Assembly (NCBI RefSeq): GCF_049445995.1 | Contig: NZ_JBMSDZ010000002.1 | Coordinates: 62,001 to 126,000, forward strand | Origin: Dyella_A sp049445995 | GTDB taxonomy: Bacteria > Pseudomonadota > Gammaproteobacteria > Xanthomonadales > Rhodanobacteraceae | Reading direction: 5' to 3' | DNA: 64,000 nt | Program-made: the position numbers and the translations under genes | Shown: positions 35,693-43,636 of the stretch, in pieces | Position numbering within the stretch: position 1 is the stretch's first letter | Layout: every line of letters begins with the position of its first letter | Notes under the pieces: model-generated | Seen by the model: only the letters and a program-made list of their open reading frames with translations | What the model was told of the DNA's origin: nothing | Databases searched by the model: none

Positions 35693-36250
35693 ATGCTGGA
35701 TGAACTGCAGGTGCAGCAGCGTCGCGAGGGCGACCAGCTGATCCTGGAGGTGGCCCGACACAGCGGCACGCACCTCAACCTGTTCGGCAGCTCCTACCGC
35801 TCGCTCGAACTCGACGTGCAGCTGCCGGCGAGCATGCCGGTGACGCTGTCGATGGGTTCGGGGGATGCCCACGTCAGCGGCCTGCAGCAGCTGGCTGCGC
35901 AGGTCGGCTCGGGCGACCTGCATGTCACCCGGATCGCCGGCCGCCTCGCCGCCAGCGTGGGTTCGGGCGACATCGATGCCAGCGACGTGGGCAGCCTGGC
36001 ACTGGGCTCGGTGGGCTCGGGCGACGCCCGCGTGAGCGGCGTCCGTGGCGATGCAACGGTCGGCAGCGTGGGCTCGGGCGACGTCACGCTCAAGCAGGTC
36101 GGCGGCAGCGTGCACGTCGACACGATCGGCTCGGGCGACCTGGAGGTGCGCGACGTGGGCGGCGACCTGTCGCTGGGTGCCAAGGGCAGCGGCGACGTCG
36201 GCTACCGCGGCGTCAAGGGCAAGGTCAGTGTGCCGCGCGACGACGACTGA
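35693..36250 (+). pseudogene. DUF4097-type repeat protein, 5'-truncated
   Basis: The frame encodes a right-handed beta-helix-like protein with at least six GSGD turns (SMGSGDAHVSG, VGSGDLHV, VGSGDIDASDV, VGSGDARVSGV, VGSGDVTLKQV, IGSGDLEVRDV, KGSGDVGYRGV), the pattern of DUF4097/DUF2807 exported proteins. Those relatives start with a signal peptide and an extra N-terminal segment. Here the similarity begins abruptly at KGRACASSQAMLDELQV, just 60 bp after recQ, and no signal peptide or start with a good ribosome binding site is in frame; the AGGAGG at 35641 has no start codon behind it. The ATG at 35693 is the first internal one. Probably a broken gene; a cytoplasmic short form is possible. 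Confidence 0.6.
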
Positions 36251-36252
36251 TT

Positions 36253-36275
36253 GTAGGAGCGCACCCAGTGCGCGA
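36253..36275 (+). repeat. REP element, family A (variant)
   Basis: GTAGGAGCGCACCCAGTGCGCGA directly follows the DUF4097-type stop codon. Loop variant CCA in place of CCT; the GCGCAC/GTGCGC stem is intact. Confidence 0.85.
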
Positions 36276-36336
36276 TGGCCTCAGCGCCCGGCCGGAGCCA
36301 AAGGCCGCCGCACGCCGGATGCAACGGCGCGAATCA

Positions 36337-36514
36337 GAGGCTGAGAAAAATTCGCCCGCCGTAGCGAGAGCGCCGCCAAGCGTTCGTGACAAGGTGCGTT
36401 GGGGGCAAATCCGGGGAGTTTGGTGAACCAAATGACCCGGATTTGCCCGCAGCGCGCCGCCGGCACGGACGTTTGGCGGCGGTCGCAGTAGGCGGGCGAT
36501 TTTTTCTCAGCCTC
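36337..36514. mobile_element. 178-bp MITE with ends matching the IS at 7564-9151
   Basis: A short element without coding capacity. Left end GAGGCTGAGAAAAATTCGC; right end on the other strand GAGGCTGAGAAAAAATCGC. The left end differs from the right end of the IS1182-type element by one base in 19. TCA flanks it on both sides (36334-36336 and 36515-36517), the same duplication as at the IS. The whole element is close to one long palindrome: CGCCGCCAAGCG pairs with CGTTTGGCGGCG, and an inner perfect hairpin joins GGGCAAATCCGGG (36403-36415) to CCCGGATTTGCCC (36436-36448). The right TCA is the stop codon of the permease gene read from the other strand. Confidence 0.85.
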
Positions 36515-37654
36515 TCAGCCCAGCCAGCGCCACGCCAGGTAGACCAGCGGCGCACACACCAGCAGGAACGGGATCGACACCCGGTGAAACAGCCGCAGCC
36601 CGTGCGGCTGTTTCGCCAGGCGCAGCGCGATCAGGTTGGCCAGCGAGCCGATCACCAACCCGTAGCCGCCCACGTTGGCGGCCACCGCCAGCGCGATCGG
36701 GTCGCTGGCACGATCGAGCAGCAACACGGTGGCCGGCACGTTGCTGATCACCTGCGAAGCGAGCAAGCCGCCGAGGAACACGGTGAGCGGCTGGCGGAAG
36801 TCGAAGTGATCCAGCGCCCGGTCGATGAAGCCCAGCTCGGCGAAATGTCCCAGCCCGAGGAAGATCGCGGCAAAGGTCGCCAGCAGCGCCCAGTCGACCC
36901 GGCGCAGGCTGTCGCGGGCGATCAGCGCGAACGGAATCAGCAGCCCCAGCGCGCCTTCCAGCGCCAGGCCGTGTTCCATCATCACCACCATCGAGGCCAG
37001 CGCCAGCAGCGACATCGCGGCCAGCCGCGGGTCGATGCGGCGGTGGTTCAGCGCCGCGGCATCCAGCGTGACGCGACCCTTCGGCAGCCACGCCAGGGTG
37101 AGTGCGGCCACCAGCGAGAACATCACCGCCGAGGCCGGCGCCATGCCGCGCACGAAGGCGAAGAACGGCAGGTGCGCGTTCTGCCACAGCAGCAGGTTCT
37201 GCGGGTTGCCGATCGGGCTCAGGGTGGAGCCGGCGTTCACCGCCAGCGCTTCGAGCACCACCATCGGCAGCACCGGCAGATTCGACATGCCGCCGATCGC
37301 CACCGTGAGCGGCACCAGCAGGAACAGGCTCACGTCGTTGGTGAGCCCGATCGACAGCACCGCCGTGCTCGCCACCAGCAGCAGGCCCAGACCGCGCAGC
37401 GAATGCGCACGCGCCACCAGCGCACTGGCCGCGCGCTGCACCAGGCCGCTGTCGCGGATGCCCTGGATCGCGATCATCAGGCCCATCAATCCGGCCAGCG
37501 TGGGCAACTGCAGCCAATGCCGGTAGCGCACCGCCGGCTGCGGGTCGGCCAGCGCCAGCCCCAGCGCGAGCGCGCCGAACAGCACCAGCAGCCACTCCGC
37601 CTTGAGCCAGTGCGCGAGCCTCGCGCGCAGCGCGGGCCGAACGGATGTCACCAC
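36515..37654 (-). CDS. ArsB/NhaD/citrate-transporter (ion transporter superfamily) permease
   Basis: This 379-residue membrane protein has about 10-11 helices. The two inverted halves of the IT superfamily are recognisable through the helix hairpin motifs GNPQNLLLWQN (after VNAGSTLSPI) and SNVPATVLLLDRASDP. Relatives export arsenite or Na+ or import C4/tricarboxylates; the substrate here cannot be told. The start is a GTG (37654 or 37651) overlapping the stop of the preceding small GST remnant, suggesting translational coupling. The TGA stop is the TCA target of the adjacent MITE, so the insertion left the protein intact. Confidence 0.82.
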   Translation of the reverse strand: MVTSVRPALRARLAHWLKAEWLLVLFGALALGLALADPQPAVRYRHWLQLPTLAGLMGLMIAIQGIRDSGLVQRAASALVARAHSLRGLGLLLVASTAVLSIGLTNDVSLFLLVPLTVAIGGMSNLPVLPMVVLEALAVNAGSTLSPIGNPQNLLLWQNAHLPFFAFVRGMAPASAVMFSLVAALTLAWLPKGRVTLDAAALNHRRIDPRLAAMSLLALASMVVMMEHGLALEGALGLLIPFALIARDSLRRVDWALLATFAAIFLGLGHFAELGFIDRALDHFDFRQPLTVFLGGLLASQVISNVPATVLLLDRASDPIALAVAANVGGYGLVIGSLANLIALRLAKQPHGLRLFHRVSIPFLLVCAPLVYLAWRWLG

Positions 37655-37824
37655 CCGCTCAGGCCTTCGATGGCGTACACGCGCTGCCAGCTCTCCCGGC
37701 CACGGATGAGGTCGGCCAACCGCGCCAATGCCGGCCACTGGCTGGCCGGGCGCGGCATGTTGCGCGACCAGCGCATCAGCACCATCATGCTGGCGGTGCC
37801 GGGGGAGTAGTGGAGCGTGTACAT
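37648..37824 (-). pseudogene. Glutathione S-transferase remnant with large internal in-frame deletion
   Basis: A 58-codon frame with a good ribosome binding site (GGAGA, 4 bp before ATG). It begins like GST N-termini (MYTLHYSPGTASMMV, including the thiolate region) and after about 15 residues jumps to a typical GST C-terminus (MRWSRNMPRPASQWPALARL, RVYAIEGLSGW). The roughly 150 residues in between are absent. The junction keeps the frame. Because its stop overlaps the permease start, the deleted gene may persist as a translational leader. Confidence 0.65.
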
Positions 37825-37890
37825 GCAATCTCCGGGATGTTCGGACGCGACGGCGACCAAGGGCGTGCCGCCGCGATCTTGGCCGTGCGT

Positions 37891-40374
37891 TCAGGCCTCG
37901 CGCAAGAGCCGCATCGGCGAGGTGCGGGTCACCGTGCGGGTGCCGGCCAGGCCCAGCAGCATCACCACCACGGCGGCGAGCAGCGCGTAGAGCGCCAGCG
38001 GCAGCAGCGGCGGCATGAAACCCTCGATGTGGAACACCGCGCGCCCCAGCCACCAGCCGGTGCCGGCGGCGCCGATCGCCGCGGTGAGCCCGGCCACCGC
38101 GCCGAGCAAGGCGAACTCGCAGGCCGCCGCCACGCGCAGCTGGCCGCGGCGCGCGCCCAGCGTGCGCAGCAACGCCGCCTCGTGGCGGCGCTCGGCGGCG
38201 CTGGCGGCCAGCGCCGCGGCCAGCACCAGCGCGCCGGCGAGCAGGCTGAAGCCGAGGATCCAGCGCACCGCGTTGCTGACCCGGTCGACGATCTCGCGCA
38301 CGCGGTCGAGCAGGGCGTCGACGTCGATCAGGCTGAGGTTGGCGTAGTCGCGCGAGAGTTTCGCCAGCGCATCGGCGCGTCCGCGCGGCAGGTAGAAACT
38401 GCCCAGGTAGCTGTGCGGCAGCGCGCTGGCGTGATCGGCGTCCAGCAGCAGGAAGAAGTTCACCCGGAACGAGCTCCAGTCCACCTCGCGCACGCTGCTC
38501 ACGGTGGCGTCGATGCTGCTCTCGCCGATGCCGAAGCGCATCGTGTCGCCGAGCTTGAGGTGGAACATGTCGCGCCACATCGAGTCGACCGACACCTGCG
38601 CCTGCGCCGGGTGCGGCGCGAACCACGCGCCGGCGACGAGCCGGTTGGCCGGCGGCAGCGCGTCGGTCCATGACAGGCGCAGCTGGCGGTCGGCCCAGTC
38701 CCTGGCGCGCTGGTCGGTGAGCGGCAGCTGGTCCACCGGCGTGCCGTTGATCGCGATGAGCTTGCCCACCGCCAGCGGCAGTACGTTAAGCTGCTGCGCG
38801 CCGATCCGGTCCAGCGCTTGCGCGAAGCCGGCGCGCTGCTCGTCCTGCAGGTTGAGCACGAACCAGTTCGGCGTGTCGGTGGGCAGCTCGCGGCGCCAGC
38901 CTTCCAGCAGCGAGGGCGCGACCACGGCGAGCAGCAGCAGGGCGACCAACCCCAGGCTGAGCGCGGTGGCCTGGATCAGGCTCAGGCCCCGCCGCCGCGC
39001 CAGCGCCGCCAGCCCCAGCCGCAGCGCCGGATGCGCGCCCGGCGCGATGCGCCGCGCCAGCCCCAGCAGCAGCGCGGCCAGCCCGGCGGCGATCGCCGCC
39101 ACGCCGAGCAGGCTGGCGGCGAGGATGCCGGCCATCCTGGCCGAGTCGCTCTGGCCCCAGATCAGCGCCAGCGCCACCAGCGCGGGAATGACGTACAGCG
39201 CGTCGAAGCGGCGCACGCGGCGCGCCACGCTGGCGCGGAACACCGCCACCGGCGGCACCTCGGCCAGCCGCGCCAGCGGCGGCAGCGCAAAGCCGGCCAG
39301 TACGGCGATGCCCACCGCGGCGGCGGCGAACGCCGGCAGCAGCGGCAGCCGGGTCGGCACGTTGCCGAACAGCGAGCTGGCCACCAGCCAGGCGCCTTGC
39401 GCCAGCAGCAGCGTGAGCGCGATGCCGATGGCCACGGCCGGTACGGCGAGCGCGCCCAGCGTGCCCAGCAACAGCGCCATCACACGCTTGCGCGAGGTGC
39501 CCAGTGCGCGCAGCAGCGCCACTTCCTGGGTCTTGCGCCGCGCGTAGCGCTGCGCCGCCAGTGCGATCGCCACGCCGGCCAGCAGCGCGGAGAGCAACGC
39601 AGTGAGGCGCAGGAACGCACTAGCGCGGTCGAACGCCGTGCGCATGCGTTCCTGGGTCTGCTCCGGGGTGATCAGCTGCGCACCTTGCGGCAACTTCTGC
39701 GCCTCGGCCCAGCGGCGCCAGCGCTGCACCGCGTGCGGCTCGCCGGCCAGCAACAGGCGATGGCGGGCGCGGCTTCCCACGCCGAGCAGGCCGACCGCGC
39801 GGGCGTCCTCCAGGTGCATGATCGCCCGCGGCGCCAGCGCGAACAGTTCGCCGCCGTCGGGCTGGCGAACCAGCTCGGCGGCGATGCGCAGGTCGCGGCC
39901 GCCCACTTGCACGGTGTCGCCGACATGGCGGCCCAGCGCGATCAGTGCGCGATGGTCCAGGTACACGTCTCCACTCGCGGGCGCGTGCCCGTTGAGGGTG
40001 CGGCCGTCGGCACCGCGCAGTTCCAGCGTGCCGCGCAGCGGATAGCCGTCGTCGGTGGCCTGCACGTCCAGCAGTTGGCTGCGGCCGGCGGCGAAGGCCA
40101 CGCTGGGGAAGCTGGCCACGCGGTTCTGGCGCAGGCCGTCGCGCGTGGCCTGGTTGGCAAACGCAGCGGGCAGCGACTGCGGTGCACTGATGCCGATGTC
40201 ACCGCCGATCAGCTCGGCCGCGCTGGCCAGCATGCCGCGCTCGATGCGCGTGGCCAGCGTGGCGACCACGCCCAGTGCCACCACCGCCAGCACCAGCGAG
40301 GCGGCCAGCGTGCGCAGCTCCGGCAGGTGCCATTCACGGCGCAGGCTGCGCAGCGCGAGCGGGAGCATGTTCAT
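37891..40374 (-). CDS. ABC transporter permease, FtsX/MacB-like (YbbP type)
   Basis: The 827-residue protein has an N-terminal membrane helix, a large periplasmic domain, two sets of FtsX-domain helices (about residues 245-400 and 720-827) and internal helices, the layout of YbbP-like permeases with 10 or so segments. Signature text includes QEVALLRALGTSRKRVMALLLGTLG and EAALLRTLGARRGQLRVAAACEFALLGAVAGL. With the ATPase gene it overlaps by 4 bp (40371-40374), it forms a lipid/lipoprotein or peptide exporter-type system; the E. coli counterpart lies beside tesA as here. Confidence 0.88.
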   Translation of the reverse strand: MNMLPLALRSLRREWHLPELRTLAASLVLAVVALGVVATLATRIERGMLASAAELIGGDIGISAPQSLPAAFANQATRDGLRQNRVASFPSVAFAAGRSQLLDVQATDDGYPLRGTLELRGADGRTLNGHAPASGDVYLDHRALIALGRHVGDTVQVGGRDLRIAAELVRQPDGGELFALAPRAIMHLEDARAVGLLGVGSRARHRLLLAGEPHAVQRWRRWAEAQKLPQGAQLITPEQTQERMRTAFDRASAFLRLTALLSALLAGVAIALAAQRYARRKTQEVALLRALGTSRKRVMALLLGTLGALAVPAVAIGIALTLLLAQGAWLVASSLFGNVPTRLPLLPAFAAAAVGIAVLAGFALPPLARLAEVPPVAVFRASVARRVRRFDALYVIPALVALALIWGQSDSARMAGILAASLLGVAAIAAGLAALLLGLARRIAPGAHPALRLGLAALARRRGLSLIQATALSLGLVALLLLAVVAPSLLEGWRRELPTDTPNWFVLNLQDEQRAGFAQALDRIGAQQLNVLPLAVGKLIAINGTPVDQLPLTDQRARDWADRQLRLSWTDALPPANRLVAGAWFAPHPAQAQVSVDSMWRDMFHLKLGDTMRFGIGESSIDATVSSVREVDWSSFRVNFFLLLDADHASALPHSYLGSFYLPRGRADALAKLSRDYANLSLIDVDALLDRVREIVDRVSNAVRWILGFSLLAGALVLAAALAASAAERRHEAALLRTLGARRGQLRVAAACEFALLGAVAGLTAAIGAAGTGWWLGRAVFHIEGFMPPLLPLALYALLAAVVVMLLGLAGTRTVTRTSPMRLLREA

Positions 40375-41072
40375 GCGGCGGTGCCTTCACGGCGGCCGAC
40401 CACGCGGCCCTCCTCCAGCTCGATCCGCCGCTGGCAGCGCGCGGCCAGCGCGGCGTCGTGGGTGACCAGCACCAGCGTGGTCCGGCGGTCGCGGTTGAGC
40501 GCGAACAGCAGGTCGGTAACGTGGTGGCCGGTGCGCTGGTCGAGGTTGCCGGTGGGTTCGTCGGCGAACAGCAGGCGCGGGCCGTGCACGAACGCGCGGG
40601 CGATCGCCACGCGCTGCTGCTCGCCGCCGGAGAGCTGCGCCGGGTAGTGCCGCCGCCGCCCGCCCAGACCCACCGCATCGAGCGCCTCGCGAGCGCGGGT
40701 GCGGGCATCGCGTGCGCCCTCCAGCTCCAGCGGCAGCATCACGTTTTCCTCGGCGGTGAGCGCCGGCAGCAGGTGGAACGACTGGAACACGAAGCCGACC
40801 AGCCGCCGGCGCAGGTCGGCGCGGGCTTCCTCGTCCATGCTTTCCAGCGCCTGGCCGTCGACGCGGATGCGGCCGCCGGTCGGCAGATCCAGACCGGCCA
40901 GCAGGCCGAGCAGGGTGGTCTTGCCCGAACCGGACGCTCCGACGATGGCGAAGCTCTCGCCCGCGTGCACCGCCAGGCTCACGCCGCGCAGGATCGCCAG
41001 CGCGCCCTCGGGCCCGGCGACCGACTTGCTAACATCGATCGCTTCGAGCACCGGACGGGATGAATCGCTCAT
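40371..41072 (-). CDS. ABC transporter ATP-binding protein (YbbA/LolD type)
   Basis: A 233-residue ATPase: Walker A GASGSGKTTLLGLLAGL, Q-loop FVFQSFHLLPALTAEENVMLPLEL, signature LSGGEQQRVAIARAF, Walker B LLFADEPTGNLD and H-loop LVTHD. It partners the FtsX-type permease. Its start codon overlaps that of the divergent tesA gene: both ATGs share the tetranucleotide CATG at 41070-41073. The divergent order matches tesA-ybbA-ybbP of E. coli. Confidence 0.93.
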   Translation of the reverse strand: MSDSSRPVLEAIDVSKSVAGPEGALAILRGVSLAVHAGESFAIVGASGSGKTTLLGLLAGLDLPTGGRIRVDGQALESMDEEARADLRRRLVGFVFQSFHLLPALTAEENVMLPLELEGARDARTRAREALDAVGLGGRRRHYPAQLSGGEQQRVAIARAFVHGPRLLFADEPTGNLDQRTGHHVTDLLFALNRDRRTTLVLVTHDAALAARCQRRIELEEGRVVGRREGTAA

Positions 41073-41697
41073 GCGTCGTTTCCTTTGCACACTGGGATTG
41101 CTGCTGTGGGGAGTGGCTGTCGCGCAGGCGGCGCCGACCCGGAGCGTACTGGTGCTGGGGGACTCGCTGTCGGCCGCGCACAACATTCCGGTGGAGTCCG
41201 GCTGGGTGCATCTGCTGGGTGAGCGTCTGGGCAAGATGGAGCCACCATGGCGCGTGGTCAATGCCAGCATCAGTGGCGAAACGTCGCTCAGCGGCCGCAA
41301 CCACCTGCCCGGGCTGCTGGCGAAGGAGCGGCCCGGCGTGGTGGTGATCGAGCTGGGTGCCAACGACGGCCTGCGCGGCCTGCCACTGGACGCACTGCGC
41401 GACAACCTCGCCGCGATGATCGACCTGGCGCACCGGCGTGGCGCGCGCGTGCTGCTGCTGGGCATCGAGCTGCCGGTGAACTACGGCCCGCAGTACCGCG
41501 ACGGCCTGCGCGCTATCTATGCCGAGTTAGCCCGCAGCAAGCGCACCGCCCTGGTGCCCTTCCTGCTCGACGGCGTGGCGCTCGACCCCACCCTGATGCA
41601 GGACGACGGCCTGCACCCTCTGGCCGCCGGCGAACCGCACGTGCTGGACAACGTGTGGAAGGCGCTGGAACCTCTGCTCAAGGCGCCGCGCCGGTAG
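41071..41697 (+). CDS. tesA: Arylesterase/acyl-CoA thioesterase TesA (GDSL hydrolase)
   Basis: The 208-residue periplasmic enzyme has a signal peptide (FLCTLGLLLWGVAVAQAAP) and SGNH blocks: GDSLSAAHN with the nucleophile Ser, NASISGETS with the Gly, VIELGANDGLRG with the Asn, and DDGLHPLAAGEP with the Asp-His pair. It hydrolyses acyl thioesters and esters (thioesterase I/protease I/lysophospholipase L1 in E. coli). A terminator overlaps its stop codon. Confidence 0.92.
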   Translation: MRRFLCTLGLLLWGVAVAQAAPTRSVLVLGDSLSAAHNIPVESGWVHLLGERLGKMEPPWRVVNASISGETSLSGRNHLPGLLAKERPGVVVIELGANDGLRGLPLDALRDNLAAMIDLAHRRGARVLLLGIELPVNYGPQYRDGLRAIYAELARSKRTALVPFLLDGVALDPTLMQDDGLHPLAAGEPHVLDNVWKALEPLLKAPRR

Positions 41698-41718
41698 ATT
41701 CCGCGCGGCTTTCTTTTT
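41685..41718 (+). terminator. Intrinsic terminator overlapping tesA stop
   Basis: GCCGCGCCGG pairs with CCGCGCGGC (one bulged C) around the TAG stop, and TTTCTTTTT follows directly. This is a standard Rho-independent terminator. Confidence 0.8.
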
Positions 41719-41779
41719 GACCGCCAAGTGAACGTGGCCGGCGCCCTTCACATCGTGGTCACTGCGTGGCTCGGTAGTC

Positions 41780-41795
41780 TTTCACAAATGTGAAA
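41780..41795. promoter_or_regulatory. Inverted repeat upstream of response regulator gene
   Basis: TTTCAC and GTGAAA form an inverted repeat with a 4-bp AAAT centre, 23 bp before the response-regulator ATG. A second TTCACA half-site lies at 41747-41752. It may be an autoregulatory site of the OmpR-type regulator; no experimental basis. Confidence 0.45.
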
Positions 41796-41818
41796 TCGCG
41801 CAACCGCAGGACGGATCT

Positions 41819-42550
41819 ATGAGCGTACGAGACGAGCAGTCGGGTCTGGTGCTTCTGGTGGAGGACAACCGCCAGATCGCCGAAATGGTGGGTGAGTTCC
41901 TGGAACGCCGTGGCTATTCGGTGGATTACGCCGCCGATGGCGTGAGCGGTCTGCACCTGGCCGTGTCCAACAGCTACGACGTGGTGGTGCTCGACCTGAT
42001 GCTGCCGGGCATGGACGGCCTGGACGTCTGCCGCAAGCTGCGCAAGGACGCCAAGAAATCCACCCCGGTGCTGATGCTCACCGCCCGCGACACGCTGGAA
42101 GACAAGCTGGTGGGTCTGGAAGCGGGCGCCGACGACTATCTGGTCAAGCCCTTCGAAGTGCGCGAGCTGGAAGCCCGCCTGCGCGCGCTGATCCGCCGCG
42201 ATCGCCGCCAGGTGTCCACCGAGGTGCTCACCGTGGGCGACATGACGCTGGACACCGCCACACTGCGACTGACCCGCGCCGGGCAGGAGCTCACCGTGTC
42301 GCCGATTGGCCTGAAGCTGCTGGCGATCCTGATGCGCGAATCGCCCCGCGTGGTCAGCCGGCGCGACATCGAGCGCGAGATCTGGGGCGACACGCTGCCC
42401 GATTCGGACACCCTGCGCTCGCACCTGTACAACCTGCGCCGCGTGATCGACAAGCCGTTCGACAAGCCGTTGCTGCACACCATCCACTCGGCGGGTTACC
42501 GCCTTGCCGATCTCGAAGCGGAGGTGGCCAGCGCGACGCAGCCGGCCTGA
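41819..42550 (+). CDS. OmpR/PhoP-type response regulator
   Basis: This 243-residue regulator has a receiver domain (acid pocket EDN at about 15-17, phospho-acceptor Asp59 in VVVLDLMLPG, Thr in LMLTARD, Lys in YLVKPF) and a C-terminal winged-helix DNA-binding domain (RDIEREIWGDTLPDSDTLRSHLYNLRRVID, HTIHSAGYRL). Its partner kinase gene follows 29 bp downstream. The signal is unknown. Confidence 0.92.
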   Translation: MSVRDEQSGLVLLVEDNRQIAEMVGEFLERRGYSVDYAADGVSGLHLAVSNSYDVVVLDLMLPGMDGLDVCRKLRKDAKKSTPVLMLTARDTLEDKLVGLEAGADDYLVKPFEVRELEARLRALIRRDRRQVSTEVLTVGDMTLDTATLRLTRAGQELTVSPIGLKLLAILMRESPRVVSRRDIEREIWGDTLPDSDTLRSHLYNLRRVIDKPFDKPLLHTIHSAGYRLADLEAEVASATQPA

Positions 42551-42579
42551 GAGGACCAGTTGTTTCATGCAGCAGCGTC

Positions 42580-43581
42580 ATGACTAGCAGGGGTACATCG
42601 CAGGCCCAGCCTGTTTTCCGCAGCGGCGCCTTTCAGCGCCGCATTGCGTTGATCTTCGTGCTGCAGCTCATCGCAGTGGGCCTCAGCGTGATGATGTGTA
42701 TCTACAACATGGCGCCGGTGTGGGCCGTGCTGCTGCTGATCGTGATCATCACCACGCTGGCCTGGCTGGCGGCGCGGCGCGAATGGCGGCCGGTGACGGC
42801 ACTGGCCCGGCTGGTCGACGGCTGGGACCAGCACCCTGACCTCGACGCGCTGTCGCCCGAGCGCCTCTCGCGCCGCACCGACGCCGACGTCGTCTCGCTG
42901 GCCCGCGGACTGCATGGATTCGCCATGCGCATCGCCGACTACGGCGAACGCGAGCGCAACTTCACCCGCGACGCCAGCCACGAGCTGCGCAGCCCGCTGA
43001 CGGTGATCAAGATGTCGGTGGACATGCTCGCCGAGGAGCGGGGGCTGAGCGATTTCGGCGATCGCTCGCTGCAGCGCATCCGACGTTCCACCCGCGAGAT
43101 GGAGGCGCTGGTCGAGGCGCTGCTGATCCTGGCGCGGGAAACCGACAGCGGCATCGAGGACGAGCTGTTCGTGGTCAACGACGCGCTGCGCCACGAGCTC
43201 GATTTCGCCCGCGACATGCTGGTGGGCCGGCCGATCGAGCTGCAGTTGGAAGAGCCCTCGCGCTTCGCCCTGCGCGGCTCGCAGCGGGTGTTCGCGGTGC
43301 TGTTCTGGCAGCTGATCCGCAACGCCTGCCAGCAGACCGAGCGCGGCCGCGTGGTGGTCACCGTGATGCCCGGCATGGTGGTGGTGACCAACCAGGCCGA
43401 GCCCCTGTTCGAGGGCGGCAACGACAGCGGGATGCCCCTGTACGGGGCCGATCGTCACGGCTTCGAGCTGGCCATCGCCCAGCGCATCAGCGACCGCTTC
43501 GCCTGGCCGCTGGAGCTCAAGACCCGGCCGGGCAGCCAGAACGTGGCCAGCATCCGCTTCCCCCACACCCAGGCGGCCTGA
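42580..43581 (+). CDS. Sensor histidine kinase with a degenerate ATP-binding domain
   Basis: The 333-residue kinase has two membrane helices very close together (residues 22-41 and 46-64) with almost no periplasmic loop, a HAMP-like stretch, the H-box DASHELRSPLTVIK with His134, and an N-box-like LIRNACQQTERG. The expected G1 DxGxG motif is not seen: after VVVTVMPGMVVVT comes NQAEPL. A G2-like HGFELAIAQRI remains. The short sensor region suggests detection within the membrane. It lies 29 bp after the regulator gene. Confidence 0.85.
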   Translation: MTSRGTSQAQPVFRSGAFQRRIALIFVLQLIAVGLSVMMCIYNMAPVWAVLLLIVIITTLAWLAARREWRPVTALARLVDGWDQHPDLDALSPERLSRRTDADVVSLARGLHGFAMRIADYGERERNFTRDASHELRSPLTVIKMSVDMLAEERGLSDFGDRSLQRIRRSTREMEALVEALLILARETDSGIEDELFVVNDALRHELDFARDMLVGRPIELQLEEPSRFALRGSQRVFAVLFWQLIRNACQQTERGRVVVTVMPGMVVVTNQAEPLFEGGNDSGMPLYGADRHGFELAIAQRISDRFAWPLELKTRPGSQNVASIRFPHTQAA

Positions 43582-43584
43582 CAG

Positions 43585-43613
43585 CAAAACGCCGCACCCT
43601 TGCGGGCACGGCG
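43585..43613 (-). terminator. Weak hairpin between convergent genes
   Basis: CGCCG and CGGCG enclose a CCC/GGG inner stem with a TG/TG mismatch; on the minus strand TTTTG follows. It could terminate the CoA-transferase transcript. Confidence 0.4.
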
Positions 43614-43636
43614 TGCATGTAGACGCGTGGCGCGGC

